Shown here piece by piece: positions 11,502 through 22,382 of a DNA stretch of 64,000 nt. The position numbers and the translations under genes were made by a program. Numbering within the stretch: the first letter of the stretch is position 1; the number at the start of each line of letters is the position of its first letter. Below the pieces are notes generated by a model. The model was not told the origin of the DNA. It saw nothing but the letters and a program-made list of their open reading frames with translations, and did no database searches. The stretch lies in contig JAHLWZ010000163.1 of the NCBI GenBank assembly GCA_020536535.1, positions 2,716 to 66,715 of the forward strand, given 5' to 3'. The DNA is from Pelomyxa schiedti. Lineage: Eukaryota > Evosea > Pelobiontida > Pelomyxidae.

Positions 11502-12368
11502 TCATAATAACAAACACCCTCCTCCACCACCCTTTTTTTCTGGTTTCTTGATCGATCTGGGTCCCTTTTTTGCTCTTGGTGTTGCCATTGCCCTTTCCTC
11601 CGCGGCCGCGTGTGCTGCAACAACATTGTTGTGTACTGCTTGTATAATGGCATCAAAGCATTCTTGTACCATTTCACCAGATGCTGCAGAAGTCTGTATG
11701 GTTTTAGGCCATGTGAGGGCAATGTAAAATGCAAAGGGAACCTCGTAGTATTCAGCATGAATGTTGTTGCTCATATCTTCTGCTTCGCCTCTAGATACCT
11801 TGCGAGGGAGATCCTTTTTATTACCCACCAGATATACAACCAGGGGGGCTGATGGTGCGTCCCTGCTGGCGGCTGCATCAACATCACTGAACCGGGTCAG
11901 CTGTGTGTACCACCCCTTGACACCCTGAAGGGATTCAGGGTCAGTTACATCATATACAAGAATGGCACCTTGAAAACCGAATTTTCAGAACGAGAAGGGA
12001 GCGGGAGCACACAAACCTTTGCATCTTTTGAAGATGGAAGTCGTTACGTGGGAGAATTTCTCTTCTCCTGCAGAATCCCATGTCTTTTTACCGAGTAAGA
12101 AAGCGAAAGTAGTAGAAACTACGTGTGGGCATGCAGTGGTATGCCAGAATACCTTGACACTAATTGCCTTCTTGCCAATTTTCCACGGTTTCGTGTAGAA
12201 CCCATCCGAATCCCTATCGGCGAACGAAGCTGTGTCAACGCCGCCGCCGCCAACGCCTCCAACGAGACACGGACTGAAGTTGTTCATGAAGCACCTCACA
12301 ATGGACGTCTTCCCAACACCCGCCTCGCCCAACAACATCAGCTCCACCACCGTAACGTCGTCCCCCAT
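11502..12368 (-). CDS. Ras-superfamily small GTPase with CAAX box
   Basis: The P-loop is GEAGVGKTSIV, switch II reads KTWDSAGEEKF, the guanine-specificity loop GNKKDL and the SA loop ETSAASGEM. The C-terminus is a lysine-rich, glycine-run tail ending CLLL, a geranylgeranylation-type CAAX box. Three introns (about 12070-12145, 11966-12012, 11701-11748) were placed by phase. The closest look is Rab/Ras-like (GAILVYDVTD). Oddities: a Gly-rich insertion (VGGVGGGGVD) after helix 1, no TIG switch-I signature, and Glu in place of the catalytic Gln after DSAG. The last suggests slow intrinsic GTP hydrolysis. It acts at a membrane; subfamily is unclear. Confidence 0.88.
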
Positions 12369-12799
12369 GAATGGAGTGTAGGTGTTTGGTTTTTTTGAAA
12401 AAAATGATTGTCTGCGGTGTAATTGCTATGTGGTGTGGGTGATACACTAATCCCCTGCACTGATAAATTAACGAGTATAGGGTAGTGCGGGGTTCCACGC
12501 GGTTGATCCCGTTTTTTTTTTCTTTTTGATTTGTGTGGCATTTTCTTTGTTTTTGTTTTCCTGCTCGTTTTTCTCTCTTTCTTCGGTTTCTTGCGTTAAT
12601 TATTTTGTCTTTGCTCTTTTTTGTTTATCGAAAGGTGAAGTTGTAGTTCGTTTACCTGTAATCGACATCGGGCAAAGCAACGCTAAAAATAAAAAAAAGG
12701 TAGAAAGACTTACGGTTAGGTACAGTTACAGAATACAAGTGACTGTGCTGGTGGTGTGCTTTGGTTTCTTTGGGTGGGGTTTGTGGGGATTTCGCTGGA
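12369..12799. other. intergenic region between two minus-strand genes
   Basis: About 430 bases between the GTPase start and the upstream ankyrin gene's stop. It is T-rich on the plus strand (12510-12640). It should hold the ankyrin 3' UTR and the GTPase promoter. The apparent minus-strand continuation of the ankyrin frame here (to 12652) is explained by reading through an intron, not by coding. Confidence 0.4.
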
Positions 12800-14312
12800 T
12801 TATGTCTTGTGGGGGGGTTCTTGGGTGCTACTTGTAGGTTTTTCTGTGGTGTTGTGGGTGGTAGCTTCTTTGTCAGTTGTGGGTGCTGGTGGGGGAGTGT
12901 GGGATTGTGCTGGGGTTGTGGGCTTATCTGCAGAAGTGGCTGGGTGGTCCTTTGTGGAGGACTGCGGGTGGCTCTCGGGTGTTGGATTGCTGTTTGCTGG
13001 TGTGGATGATGCCGTTGTAGAGGCGGCAGTGGTGGTGGCCGGGCTTGCTTCGTTGGCAGTATTTGCATTGTTCTTGAAAGAGCAAAGTTAGGACTGCGGT
13101 TGAATGGATGCACAAAGGAACACACGTGGTTTGGCATAGGTTTTGGTGGATGGACGTCGGAAGGTTTTTCGCCATCACTGTTTTTGAGATTGGGATCTGC
13201 ACCAGCCTTCAACAGGAGCTGCTCAATAACGGTTCCTGCCGAATACCTACTCGAAAGGACAGATGAAATTGTACGTGGGGGAAAAAAGCTACCTGTAGGT
13301 CATGTGCAGAGCGGTATCGCCTTTATCATTTTGTGCATTAACGTCAGCCCCTCTGTTGACAATAAGTTGAACCAAAGTTTCGTTACAGTTCCTTGTTGCA
13401 ACGTGCAGAGGAGTTGCCCCATAAGGGTCTTTAAGGTTCTATGCAAGGTTACGAAGCTCAAGTTCCACAAGGGACGAAGCATACAACAGGACATCCGCTA
13501 TCAAGTAATGCCTGGACTTGATTGGGTTTGTTGTGGGCTACACAGCTGAAGATTTTGTTAAAGTCCTCAGGTTTCGGCTTTACTGCAGGATCATCGGGAT
13601 TTGATGCCCAATCCGATTCTCCCGTGTTCTTTGGGGCAGCACTGCTGCTGGCCGTTTCCTTTGACTCTGCTTGCTTTCCTTGAAGGGTGCCAGAAGGTTT
13701 TTTTACAATTGTAGCAGCAGGACCTAAAAGTAAAAACCACCCCACACAAAGTCAATTCTTTCGCGTAAGCCATCGGCTATTTTCCCCCAAGTCAAAAATC
13801 ACGAAGCAATACGAACCTGATGATGCGGATGCAGCGTGATTCTGGTCGTGCGGCGTAGAAGCTTTCGCGGAAGGAGCCTGGTGCTGCTGATGCTGATGCT
13901 GAGCCTGCTGCTCCTGATGATGATGGTGCCCACCGGTGGCCGGCTGAGCAGAACCAGCGGCACCACTGGGCTTCGTTTTGGAGCCGTGATTGGGGCTGCC
14001 CTGGGATTTCGCGGGGTTGGAGCTGGAGAGCGGGCTTGCAGTTGCTTTCGAATTCGCAGTTGCAGCAGGCGTCGACGCAGGAGCCTGTTTTTTGGCTGCA
14101 GAAGACGAGGAGGGGCCTCCCGTCGGGGCATTGGACTTTGTCGGAGGGGCCTCAGTAGATTTCTTCAGAGATTTGGGAGCCGGGGTAGATGGCGGGGGGC
14201 CGTTGTTGGCGGACGTGGAGGGCTTGGTGGATGCGGGCTTACGAGGTGTGGTACCTGCATGTGAGGGGTGTTTGTTGTTGGAGCCGGCGGCTACGCTGGC
14301 GGAGCAGCCCAT
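12800..14312 (-). CDS. N-acylated ankyrin-repeat protein
   Basis: The N-terminus MGCSASVAAGS fits N-myristoylation at Gly2 with palmitoylation at Cys3, so membrane attachment is likely. A long disordered S/T/A/P/H/Q-rich region of about 170 residues follows. Then come at least three ankyrin repeats: FNKIFSCVAHNKPNQVQALL, DPYGATPLHVATRNCNETL, GADVNAQNDKGDTALHMTYR, and EQLLLKAGADPNLKNSDGEK. The last intron (about 13055-13107, with a CCTAAC branch motif) switches to a Thr/Ser/Pro-rich tail ending EPPHKT and stopping at 12800. Reading through this intron instead gives a longer Pro/His/Gln frame that I rejected. Probably a membrane-tethered scaffold; the partner is unknown. Confidence 0.8.
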
Positions 14313-14717
14313 AATTGGTTTTGGGCGGTGTTTTGTGTTTTAAAATGGGGTGGTTGGAGGTGTGTCTTTGGGGGACCCCGGTGGGTTGCGGGGGGGAGAC
14401 ACAACGGTAAACGGTGCTGTGTTGTGTTAGGTAATTAGTGAAAAATACAATTCCGGGATTGTCAACCACACAACAAAGGAGGGGAAACGGTACCAGAGGA
14501 TCTTTTCTTTTTTCTGCTTGTTCAACCAGGCCCGTTTCTGCGAATGTAATCCTCCTTCTTGAAGTGTTCCAGCGGTCAGAAGGAAGCAGACAGGACCGAG
14601 TGACGCCATACGGTGGTGCACGAATATGATGATTGTATTTCCATGTTAGAATTTGGGAGATTGGCACCTTTCATCTCCTGCAGTTAATTTTTACACAAGC
14701 AGCGCCCTTGACAGCGC
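14313..14717. promoter_or_regulatory. divergent intergenic region
   Basis: About 400 bases separate the ankyrin gene start (minus) and the GYF gene start (plus). I see no coding frame with splice support. A shared divergent promoter is the simple reading. Confidence 0.4.
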
Positions 14718-15404
14718 ATGAACCACTCAGCCGGTACTGCGACAGCTACATCTGCATCTGCAACCGCATCTGCGACGACAAGCAACTCTAGTGTTGGGGG
14801 TCCACTGCCACAATGTTCTTTGTATTACCATTACCGCGATTTGGAGGGAGCAATGTTTGGGCCTTTTTCCTTCGCGCACATGGTGGGTGCAATTTCTTGT
14901 CTGCTGCGTGTTGCACTTGTGTTTTTTTTTTTTTTTTTTTTGTGAGTGTGTGAGTATCGCACCCCAACTGCACTGCACTTCGCTTTCATGTGTGGGAAGG
15001 TTATGAATCACCGTGTTTGCATGCCACTTACTCTATTTTTTTCACAAGTATCACTGGTGGATGGCTGGCCATCTGGATCCTAAAGTTCAAGTTCGTGTGG
15101 TAGGGGAAACAGAATTTACTCCTATTGCAGGTGAAGGTTCTTTTAAAAAAACCTTTCACTTAACAAACACTAGAAAGACCGGAGTTCCCAGCCAAGGAAG
15201 TGTATACAATCGTTCTCCCTAGTACAGTCGTAGAAGTGACAGAGCCGAGCGCCAAATAGCCCACTTCATGGATTTGGAGGCCTACCAGGAACAGCGACGA
15301 ATGGCCAGACAACTAGTGGAGTTGGGACTTGTAAAGCCAAAGGCAAGAAACCCAAAGTACCCAAGAAGAAGAAGATGCCCGCATGGCTAAGTGAAATTCA
15401 TTAA
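14718..15404 (+). CDS. GYF-domain protein, frame disturbed near the 3' end
   Basis: After a Thr/Ser/Ala-rich start, the sequence YYHYRDLEGAMFGPFSFAHM joins (intron about 14884-15050) to YHWWMAGHLDPKVQVRVV and EFTPI. This matches the GYF fold (W-x-Y...GPF...M..W...G), which binds proline-rich ligands, usually in spliceosomal or translational-control proteins. Downstream, RSDRAERQIAHFMDLEAYQE, RRMARQLVELGLVKPK and a lysine-rich GKKPKVPKKKKMPAWLSEIH all look real but lie in three different frames within 200 bases, with no intron between them. Two single-base deletions in the assembly, or true frameshifts, would explain this. The end coordinate assumes the Lys-rich frame. Confidence 0.65.
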
Positions 15405-15578
15405 TTCCGTGATGACGTTAATTTTAGAAAAACAAATTCCAAAATGTTGCTCTTTTTTTTGGTTTTCCCTATTAGTGTGCAGTAGTGCGTGTCCTTTTGT
15501 GTGCAGGGCGTTGTTTGCAATAACAGCAAAAAAACCAGATCAAGCAAGACAAGAAAAAAAGTGAAGATAGAGGATAGA

Positions 15579-16471
15579 ATGGCATTGCACCAAGCACTGT
15601 TCATGTTTGGGGTCGTGGCTGTACTCTTTGGTGTGGGTTACTCTCAGATTGTTGTGACCGGAACGGGGACGTACAATACAACAGCGGACACAGCGGTTAT
15701 TCAAGTTGGAGTTACCACAAATGGGACAAGTGTAGCTCAGGTAGTAGAGATAAATGCCCAGAAAGTCCAGGTATGACTTCTTTGAATTGTTTTATTCTCA
15801 GGCACATTGCACATAGACTGTGATTCAGCAAATTGTCGATGCTGGAATCAGGAGAGATGACATTCAGACAATTGTCCTCGAGTTCCGGCAGCTCTTTGGT
15901 GATTTTGAGTCCGGTGATTCTGAGACCGACAACACAGAGACTGACACTAGCGAGAGCTCTCCTTCAGATAATCAGGTTAATAATTAAGCATTTTTTTAGG
16001 GGTTTTCTGTTGTTGCTCCACTAACACTTAGATAGTGGGAAATGACACAAATACTAAGCGTTACAGCACGTATTGAATTGCTTCCCAATGTGATTGAAGA
16101 AGCAATTTCTGGAGGAGCCACATCAATTGAAGGTGTTGATTTCCAGGCCAAGGACTATACCCCTGTATGTAATCACATTATCCTTTTAAATAACGTATTA
16201 TAAATACGCATACATCCAATCCCATAATAATGCACAGGCACTCCAACGTGCGCGTGTATTAGCCGTAGCCGATGCACAAGCCAAGGCAGCCAGCCTCGCC
16301 ACGATCAATAAGGTCATTCTGGGAAAATTGCAGACGATAAGCGAGCCTCCAGCAACAGTCTCGGTGCTTCAGACGGAGTACACGTCGGAAAACTCGCTCG
16401 TTTCGCTGCCCATTGCACCTGGAACATTGAGGGTAAAGGTCTCGGTGCAACTCATTTACGCCATCCAGTAG
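15579..16471 (+). CDS. secreted SIMPL (DUF541)-domain protein
   Basis: The product has a clean signal peptide (ALFMFGVVAVLFGVGYS), then QIVVTGTGTYNTTADTAVIQ, VNATNG-like strands, VQTVIQQIVDAGIRRDDIQT, SVTARIELLPNVIEEAISGG, VDFQAKDYTP and ALQRARVLAVADAQAKAASL, ending in RVKVSVQLIYAIQ. These are the SIMPL/DUF541 landmarks, common in bacterial periplasmic proteins and also present in animal IRAK1BP1. Three introns interrupt it; one acceptor at ...CTTAGATAG/TGGGAA restores frame. A Ser/Asp/Glu/Thr-rich insertion (15900-15975) is extra. The stop is at 16469. Function is unknown, probably in the secretory lumen or outside the cell. Bacterial origin by transfer is possible but not shown. Confidence 0.82.
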
Positions 16472-16626
16472 TTCATAGTGGCTGAGTTGCTTTGTACCAC
16501 ACAATCGTATTATACGAGTTGAGTGGTGTCACAACAAAAAAAAACCCTTGTCTTCAAAGATTGATGATTGGGAAAAGAAGCGTTTCTTTTTGATTTTCTT
16601 TGATAACTGAAGTTTAAGGGTGGTTG

Positions 16627-19107
16627 ATGTTTCGGCGGGAGAAAAGCACGAGCAGTCTGAACGCTACGTCGACGGCGACGGCGACGGCTACGGCGACTAC
16701 GACGACGTCTGGGACTACGAGCGGCAACGATTGGCAGCGTCCCACAATCCGGCGCCAGACCTCCGCCACAAGCACCACGTCACCCATTTCACAACCGACA
16801 GCGACACCGAGCAGCACCAACACTGTCACTACCAACGTAGGCCCAGAATCTTCCAAGGAGACACCGGCCGAACAGACCACCACCGAAACAGTTATGGGTA
16901 CTGGGTCCAACAAAAAAAACAGAGCTTCGTGCCCCCCTATTGCCAAACCGGCAGACGGAAGCTCGCACGATAGGCACCATTCGTCCCACAATCGCGAGCA
17001 CAGATCCAGTGAGTCCCATGCCAAGACCGGCGCCAATGTGGCCCAAATCTCAAGTGCAACTGCAACCGCAACCGCAGCCGCTACTTCGGCTGCCGCTTCT
17101 GACAGTCACCAACTTGGGTCGACCGGCAGCACCGTCGATCCGTCGCCAAAGCCAGTGACGTCAGATGCTGCAGCAAATGCAACTGCGACGGCAAATGCAA
17201 CTGATACCGGTGCATTGGAGTCTAGGCTAACAGGGGAGTTAGGAGAGGGGGAACATGATGTACAATATATAATGGATGCATGTGGGGGTGACAAGTTCGC
17301 TCTGTGCACATACGCCCTGAACCAGCACACCATGTCCCTGGAACTCCTGTCAAAGATATCCTTTTCTGGTATTCCCGACGCTGCTCCGACTCTCCGAGCA
17401 CAGTACTGGAAGGTATGCTGTTGAACAGAGTTCTTTTTGTGACTGACTCTTGGTGCTAAAGGTGCTCCTCCATTACTTGCCACCGAAAAAAAGTGACTGG
17501 CCATCAAAACTGGCTTCCAGTAGACGTCAGTACATGGAATGGAAAAATGAATTCGCACTCAATCCCAAACACCCACTTGCAATGGTACGTCTCTTCTTAC
17601 CTTCGCTCTTCTGTACTTACAACCTCTTGGTTTTCAGGCTTTGTCTCCTGAAGAGAGTAAAGCTCGTTTATTGGAACAGGTGATGCACCACATATAACTC
17701 TTATTCGTATTAACAGTCGTAGGATGAAACAGAAGGGACATCAGATCAGGTTTGTATCATTCGTTGCTGTTTGATCTGAAACTGGTTTAAGCGAAGAAAT
17801 GCTGTGGCCTACTCAAAACCTGACACAACAAGGTTCACCAATGATATTATTAGTTCTATCTGACGTATTATCAGTGACTTTGAACCTGATAGAAAACTAC
17901 TTGGCGAAATCATTAAGGATGTGAGAAGAACGTGCCCAACTCTCCACTTTTTCAATTCTGTGCGTATTCATTGAATTCCTCTTTTCTGTAACCAAAGTCA
18001 ACTTCGTGTTTGACATTGTTAAGGCCGCAGGTGCAAAAAATGCTGTGCATTATGATGCATTAATGTGTATATTGGTACACAATTATGCCTTCTCTCTGCA
18101 CCTTACCCAAACTTTTTTTTCATATATCTTTCTGAATTGATCAAAAGTTTATTTATGCGCACTATAATCTGTGTGTACGGTATGCACAAGGAATGAATGA
18201 CATACTAGCACCACTTTACTACGCGTTTGCTATTGATGTTGTTGAAACTCAAGGTTTACGGTTTTACTTTACAAGACTTCCCCAACTTGATTTCTAGAAC
18301 ATGCAGAAGCAGATGCCTTCTTTTGCTTCTCCAACCTCATGAGTGAAGTAATGGACAATTACATTATGAATGTTCGTTTCCTTCCATCTTTCCGTTTCCC
18401 ACTTTAATCGAAAGTTAGAATTCGGAACTCGGAATTCATTCTACAATAAGTAAGTTTGACCAACTTCTCAAATTGAAAGACCCTGAGGTACATTCAGTGC
18501 CCCGACTATTGCTTATTGTCATAAGGTTTGGGACCGTCTAAATAGCCAGGGAATCCTCCCTACTTTCTACAGTCTCAGATGGCTTTCACTTCTCTTATCA
18601 CAGGAGTTTGACATGCCCGATGTAACCACTCAAAAATCCTCCCAATTCGAACAAATAAATAATTTCAGGTTTTGCGGCTATGGGATTCTCTCTTCGGGGA
18701 TGAACACAGATTTGACTTTTTGTTGTTCTTCTGTTGTGCAATGGTCAAGTAATTTTTCTATACTTCAACAATGGGAGGAAAAAGAAAAACCCAGGTGTGT
18801 GAGAGGCCCTCTTCTCGTCGGTTCCTTTGCAGAAAACATGGCCTATCTTCAAGTTTGTTCCCCCACTCCAGGAATCCACCGACTAACAAGCTTTCAGCAA
18901 TACCCACGATTGATATCTTTTGATGACATTTTCGATGTTGCAGTTGTGTTGCGGAAAAACACCGATCCCTCTGTATTACAGACGATGGTGCTGACATCAA
19001 CACCCCCAGAAATGGGAAACTTCCGGGATGTACCACCTGTAAAAAAGAAGGTTTGCTATGGATCCCTTTATTCCGAGGTACTGAAATTTACACCTAGGGA
19101 GGAATAA
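16627..19107 (+). CDS. TBC-domain Rab GTPase-activating protein, TBC1D13-like
   Basis: A disordered Thr/Ser/Ala/His-rich N-terminal half precedes a TBC domain split over about ten exons. Landmarks are FSGIPDAAPTLRAQYWKVLL, DFEPDRKLLGEIIKDVRR, VRYAQGMNDILAPLYYAF, EHAEADAFFCFSNLM, LRWLSLLLSQEFDMPDV, LRLWDSLFGDEHRFDFLL and FAENMAYLQ. The order and wording fit TBC1D13. Both catalytic fingers are present: Arg in IKDVRR and Gln in YAQGMN. It should accelerate GTP hydrolysis on a Rab. Joins such as ATGGTCAA/GTGTGTGAG (after 18749, before 18796) keep frame. The stop is at 19107. Confidence 0.88.
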
Positions 19108-19778
19108 GAAAATTTTGGCAGCGAGAGAAACACCCAAAACAAAAAGGCAATTCGTGAGAGTTTGTAGACGACTACAATCCTGGTTTTGGTGGGATGGGTT
19201 GGAGACATTTCCCCTTCCTCTGTTTTATTGTACCACTACCACAAGTTCAAAGAAACACTTTTTTTTAAGCAGAAGCCATTCATTCCTTTCTCTTATCCTT
19301 TGCGTGCTTTGGTATTCACTGTTCTTAAGTACTTGGTACAGCTATGACCGTTCTTACTAGGATTTTAAAGGAATTCACTCACAGAATCTGGCACACCGGG
19401 GGTTGGAATTGGGTTGTGAGTCTTGTTGGGATGTTGAGAACATGTGCTACAGCCTCGAGTTCATAAGTTGTCCTGGCAAAGTGAAGCTTGTCAGTTGGAA
19501 CTTTCCAAGCCCGGCACGGGCACGAGGCTCGTCAGGTCAGTTGCGAACCAGTGGCATTTCGTACATCGACCCACAATGAGCGAGTTACCATACCGCAAAA
19601 AAGAAAACGCATCACCTCTCAATGTTTTGTGTTCTCTTCTGTCTCTCAGCTGCAGGCTGGGTATTTTTAGCGCAGGAAGTTTTTGTTTCATGGAACAGTG
19701 AACAGGAAACTTCCTCTTCAATTCCACATGTGGTATCAGCGACTCCCAAAAGGAGTCTGTCTCACTTGCCACTTTTCT
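19108..19778. other. intergenic region between convergent genes
   Basis: About 670 bases lie between the stops of the TBC gene (plus) and the TPR corepressor (minus). Several frames of 60-95 codons occur on both strands, but none has family motifs, low-complexity signatures like neighbouring genes, or a convincing splice structure. I see no supported gene here. Confidence 0.45.
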
Positions 19779-22229
19779 TCAGGGTTCTTGTACTTTGGAA
19801 CGTTTTGGGGTGTGTTTGCTGTTGGGGTGGTGTTGTCTCTTTCTGGATAAAGAGTCTTCCTCATCAGCAGAATTCCCACCTGCAATAGGTGGAATCATCT
19901 GTTGCGGCCCCGTTGTTGTGTTTGGAAGGGTTTGTGATGGTGGGGGTGTGACCGGGCTTGAGGTGTGCTGATGCGGAGTATGACCCGTGTTGGGAATCAG
20001 AATTGCAGAGGTGGGTGATGGTGCCCCGGTTTGGGATGTGGATGAGGATGCGGTCGCAATATCCTGCATTTCCATTGGTTGCAGGCCTATATTTTGTGGG
20101 ATGAGAATGGGATAAGCTTTCACCTTGAAGTATGGAATGTACCTTTTGAGTCCAGTGGTTCCCCGTTATCTTCCACTGATTCTCTGTGATGAGAGTGGGT
20201 GAAAAGGCAAAGTGCTCACGGAAATCTTACCTCTTCATGGTCATGGAACCGTTGGAAGGTGTGGAATTAGAGTGAGGGCCGGGGAGTCCATCTATGGGGG
20301 TGAAAGCGCTTGAGCCGGATGGTGCCTTTGGCGTTCCACTCTTTGTTGGTGCATTATTAGCAGAACAAATACTCAATATCGGTTCTATCACAAGCGGAGG
20401 TTGTTTATCTTCCTCCAGCGATTCCCTTTTCTCACTGATGCCTGCGTTAGCTGGGAGTTGTAGTGGAAAACCATACCCATTCTTAAGCATGGCCAACCGC
20501 TGTTGGATGAATTTCGAGTTTGGGTCAATCTCTGCGGCTCTTTTACATGCATCAATTGCATCAGGAATCTCGACAGATAATCAGAGAATAGAAAGGATGT
20601 CATGGGAAAATACTTGGTTACAAGCCTCATACAATGTTCCAAGGTTATACCAAACTTCACTCAACGCAGGGCCAAGTTTAATGGATTTGGTAAAAGCATC
20701 AAGGGCATCCCGATACTGCAAATAAGTAAGTCGCGCCTAAAATTGGAGGGTTCAGGTCCAACTTGGGAGATTTTGTAATAAAGAATGCCAATTGAACACC
20801 AATAAGAAGAACTTTTAGCATCCTGATACCTTGTTGGTTTCAGATTTCATGGTTGTTTATTTAAATAGATACTTACACAGCCTGTTGATATGCCTGATAC
20901 GCTTTTCTATACTTCATTTGAGCCATATGGCATCTCCCAAGAAGATAAAATGCCTGTCCAGCGGATTGTGGGTCATTCAAATCTGTGTTATTGTCTACAT
21001 TTTGTGTGTATGAAGGAAACTTTGTACCTTGTTGTGTTGCTTTGGTGAGCAAGTCAATTGCGTCATCTGTTTTACTAAAAGCATAGTGATTTAGCCATCC
21101 AAGTAGAATCATAAGCTGCTGAGTTTGTTTGGGGGAAGTGGGATTTTCCTTGAGAGCATGCTCATATGAGTCTTTGGCAAGTTCATACTGGACACGTTCA
21201 GACAAAAGTGATTGGATGACAATAAACCTCTTTTTGCAGCTCATATACATTCCCAATATGTGTCCAAATGTCCACTTTTGATAATGGATGTGGAGGCTTT
21301 GTGCATACTTGCTGAAATGACTGCGAAGTGTTGGTTTACAAGAAAATGGTACTCGGCACAACCTCAAGGGCTTGAGATAATTTTGATGGTTGCTGCTTGT
21401 ACAGCATTCCCAGCCTGTAGTGTATTTCTGATGCCTTCTCAAAATCAGGATCCATCTTGAGAACAGCCATGAACGCTTCTTCAGCGTGATCATTTGAGCC
21501 AAATCTTTCATATAAAATGCCAATTCCATACCAAAGATTTGGGTCCTAGCAAGTTTGAGGTTCTTATTAATGAAAATGAAATTACCTTTGGGTTATCGAG
21601 ATGGTACAGTGCTTGTTGATAGGCACTGTAAGCCTTTTGCAGTTCATCTTGAAGCAGATGAACATGACCAAGAGCACCCCATATTTCTCCATTGGTAATG
21701 TCAATGTTGAGTATGCGCTGGAAATACTCTGCTGCCTGGCGGGTTTATATTAAAATAATTCCTGGAATAGCGGCCAATGGAGTTACCTTGGGATACTGTT
21801 CTCTTTGCCTAAAAATGAATGCAATGTAGGCAAGGGCCTTTGTGTTCCGTGGATTGTGCTTCAGTACATTCTCGTAGCACTCCATTGCCCTGTCAGTCTC
21901 ACCCAAAGCTTCATTCATAGTCCCTGAATTTATAACAAGTTGAACAACAAAATTACATATAACAAGCCCAAGAATAGACAAATACCCAGTTTGAGCCAGG
22001 TCTGTTCGTTTGCGGCCACCAACTTGGTGTTGAGCGAAACACCCGTCGACGAAGGGGACTGCCCAACGACGCAGTTGCTGCTGATGACGTTTCCGTTGGT
22101 GCAACTGCTGGAATTGGTAGTCGCGGCGCCCGGCGACGTGCGGTTGCCGTTGTGGTGCTGTATTTGCGCAACGACGCCAGCTGTGGATTGTGGGTGGTGC
22201 GACGGCGTGCGGTGGTTTGCGTTGTTCAT
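19779..22229 (-). CDS. trfA: Cyc8/Ssn6-type TPR transcriptional corepressor (TrfA-like)
   Basis: In yeast and Dictyostelium, Cyc8/TrfA pairs with Tup1 to repress transcription. After an N/S/H-rich start (MNNANHRTPSHHPQ), TPR units follow in the Cyc8 order: WLKLG..EALGETDRAMECYENVLK, TKALAYIAFIFRQREQYPK, AAEYFQRIL...GEIWGALGHV, AYSAYQQALYHLDNPKDPNLW, YGIGILYERFGSNDHAEEAF, AGQAFYLLGRCHMAQMKYRK and AYQAYQQAV. The stretch LYHL.NPKDPNLWYGIGILY is close to diagnostic. The tail is S/P/T-rich and ends in a bipartite nuclear localisation pattern (RKRQHHPNSKHTPKRSK). About nine introns. The start at 22229 was chosen because the longer frame from 22304 has an unusual hydrophobic leader. Confidence 0.9.
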
Positions 22230-22382
22230 TTTTGGTGATGACCCGAGTAGCCCTCGGAGAAGAGACCAAGAAAGTAGTGTTGGAAAAAATGGAAAAGTGG
22301 TCATTTTCGTTGCTTCTTCGATTGATTGGCGTGGCGGTTTTTGGTGTTGTTAGACGAAAAGAATTCTTGCCACTTTTGGGTG

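Noticed and set aside
12652-13055. Longer Pro/His/Gln-rich ending of the ankyrin protein
   Set aside because: It reads through a 53-nt intron with a good branch motif; the spliced frame gives a Thr/Ser-rich tail in keeping with the rest of the protein.
15205-15245. A 12- or 23-nt intron to fix the GYF gene frame
   Set aside because: Far shorter than any supported intron in the window; base errors are the simpler explanation.
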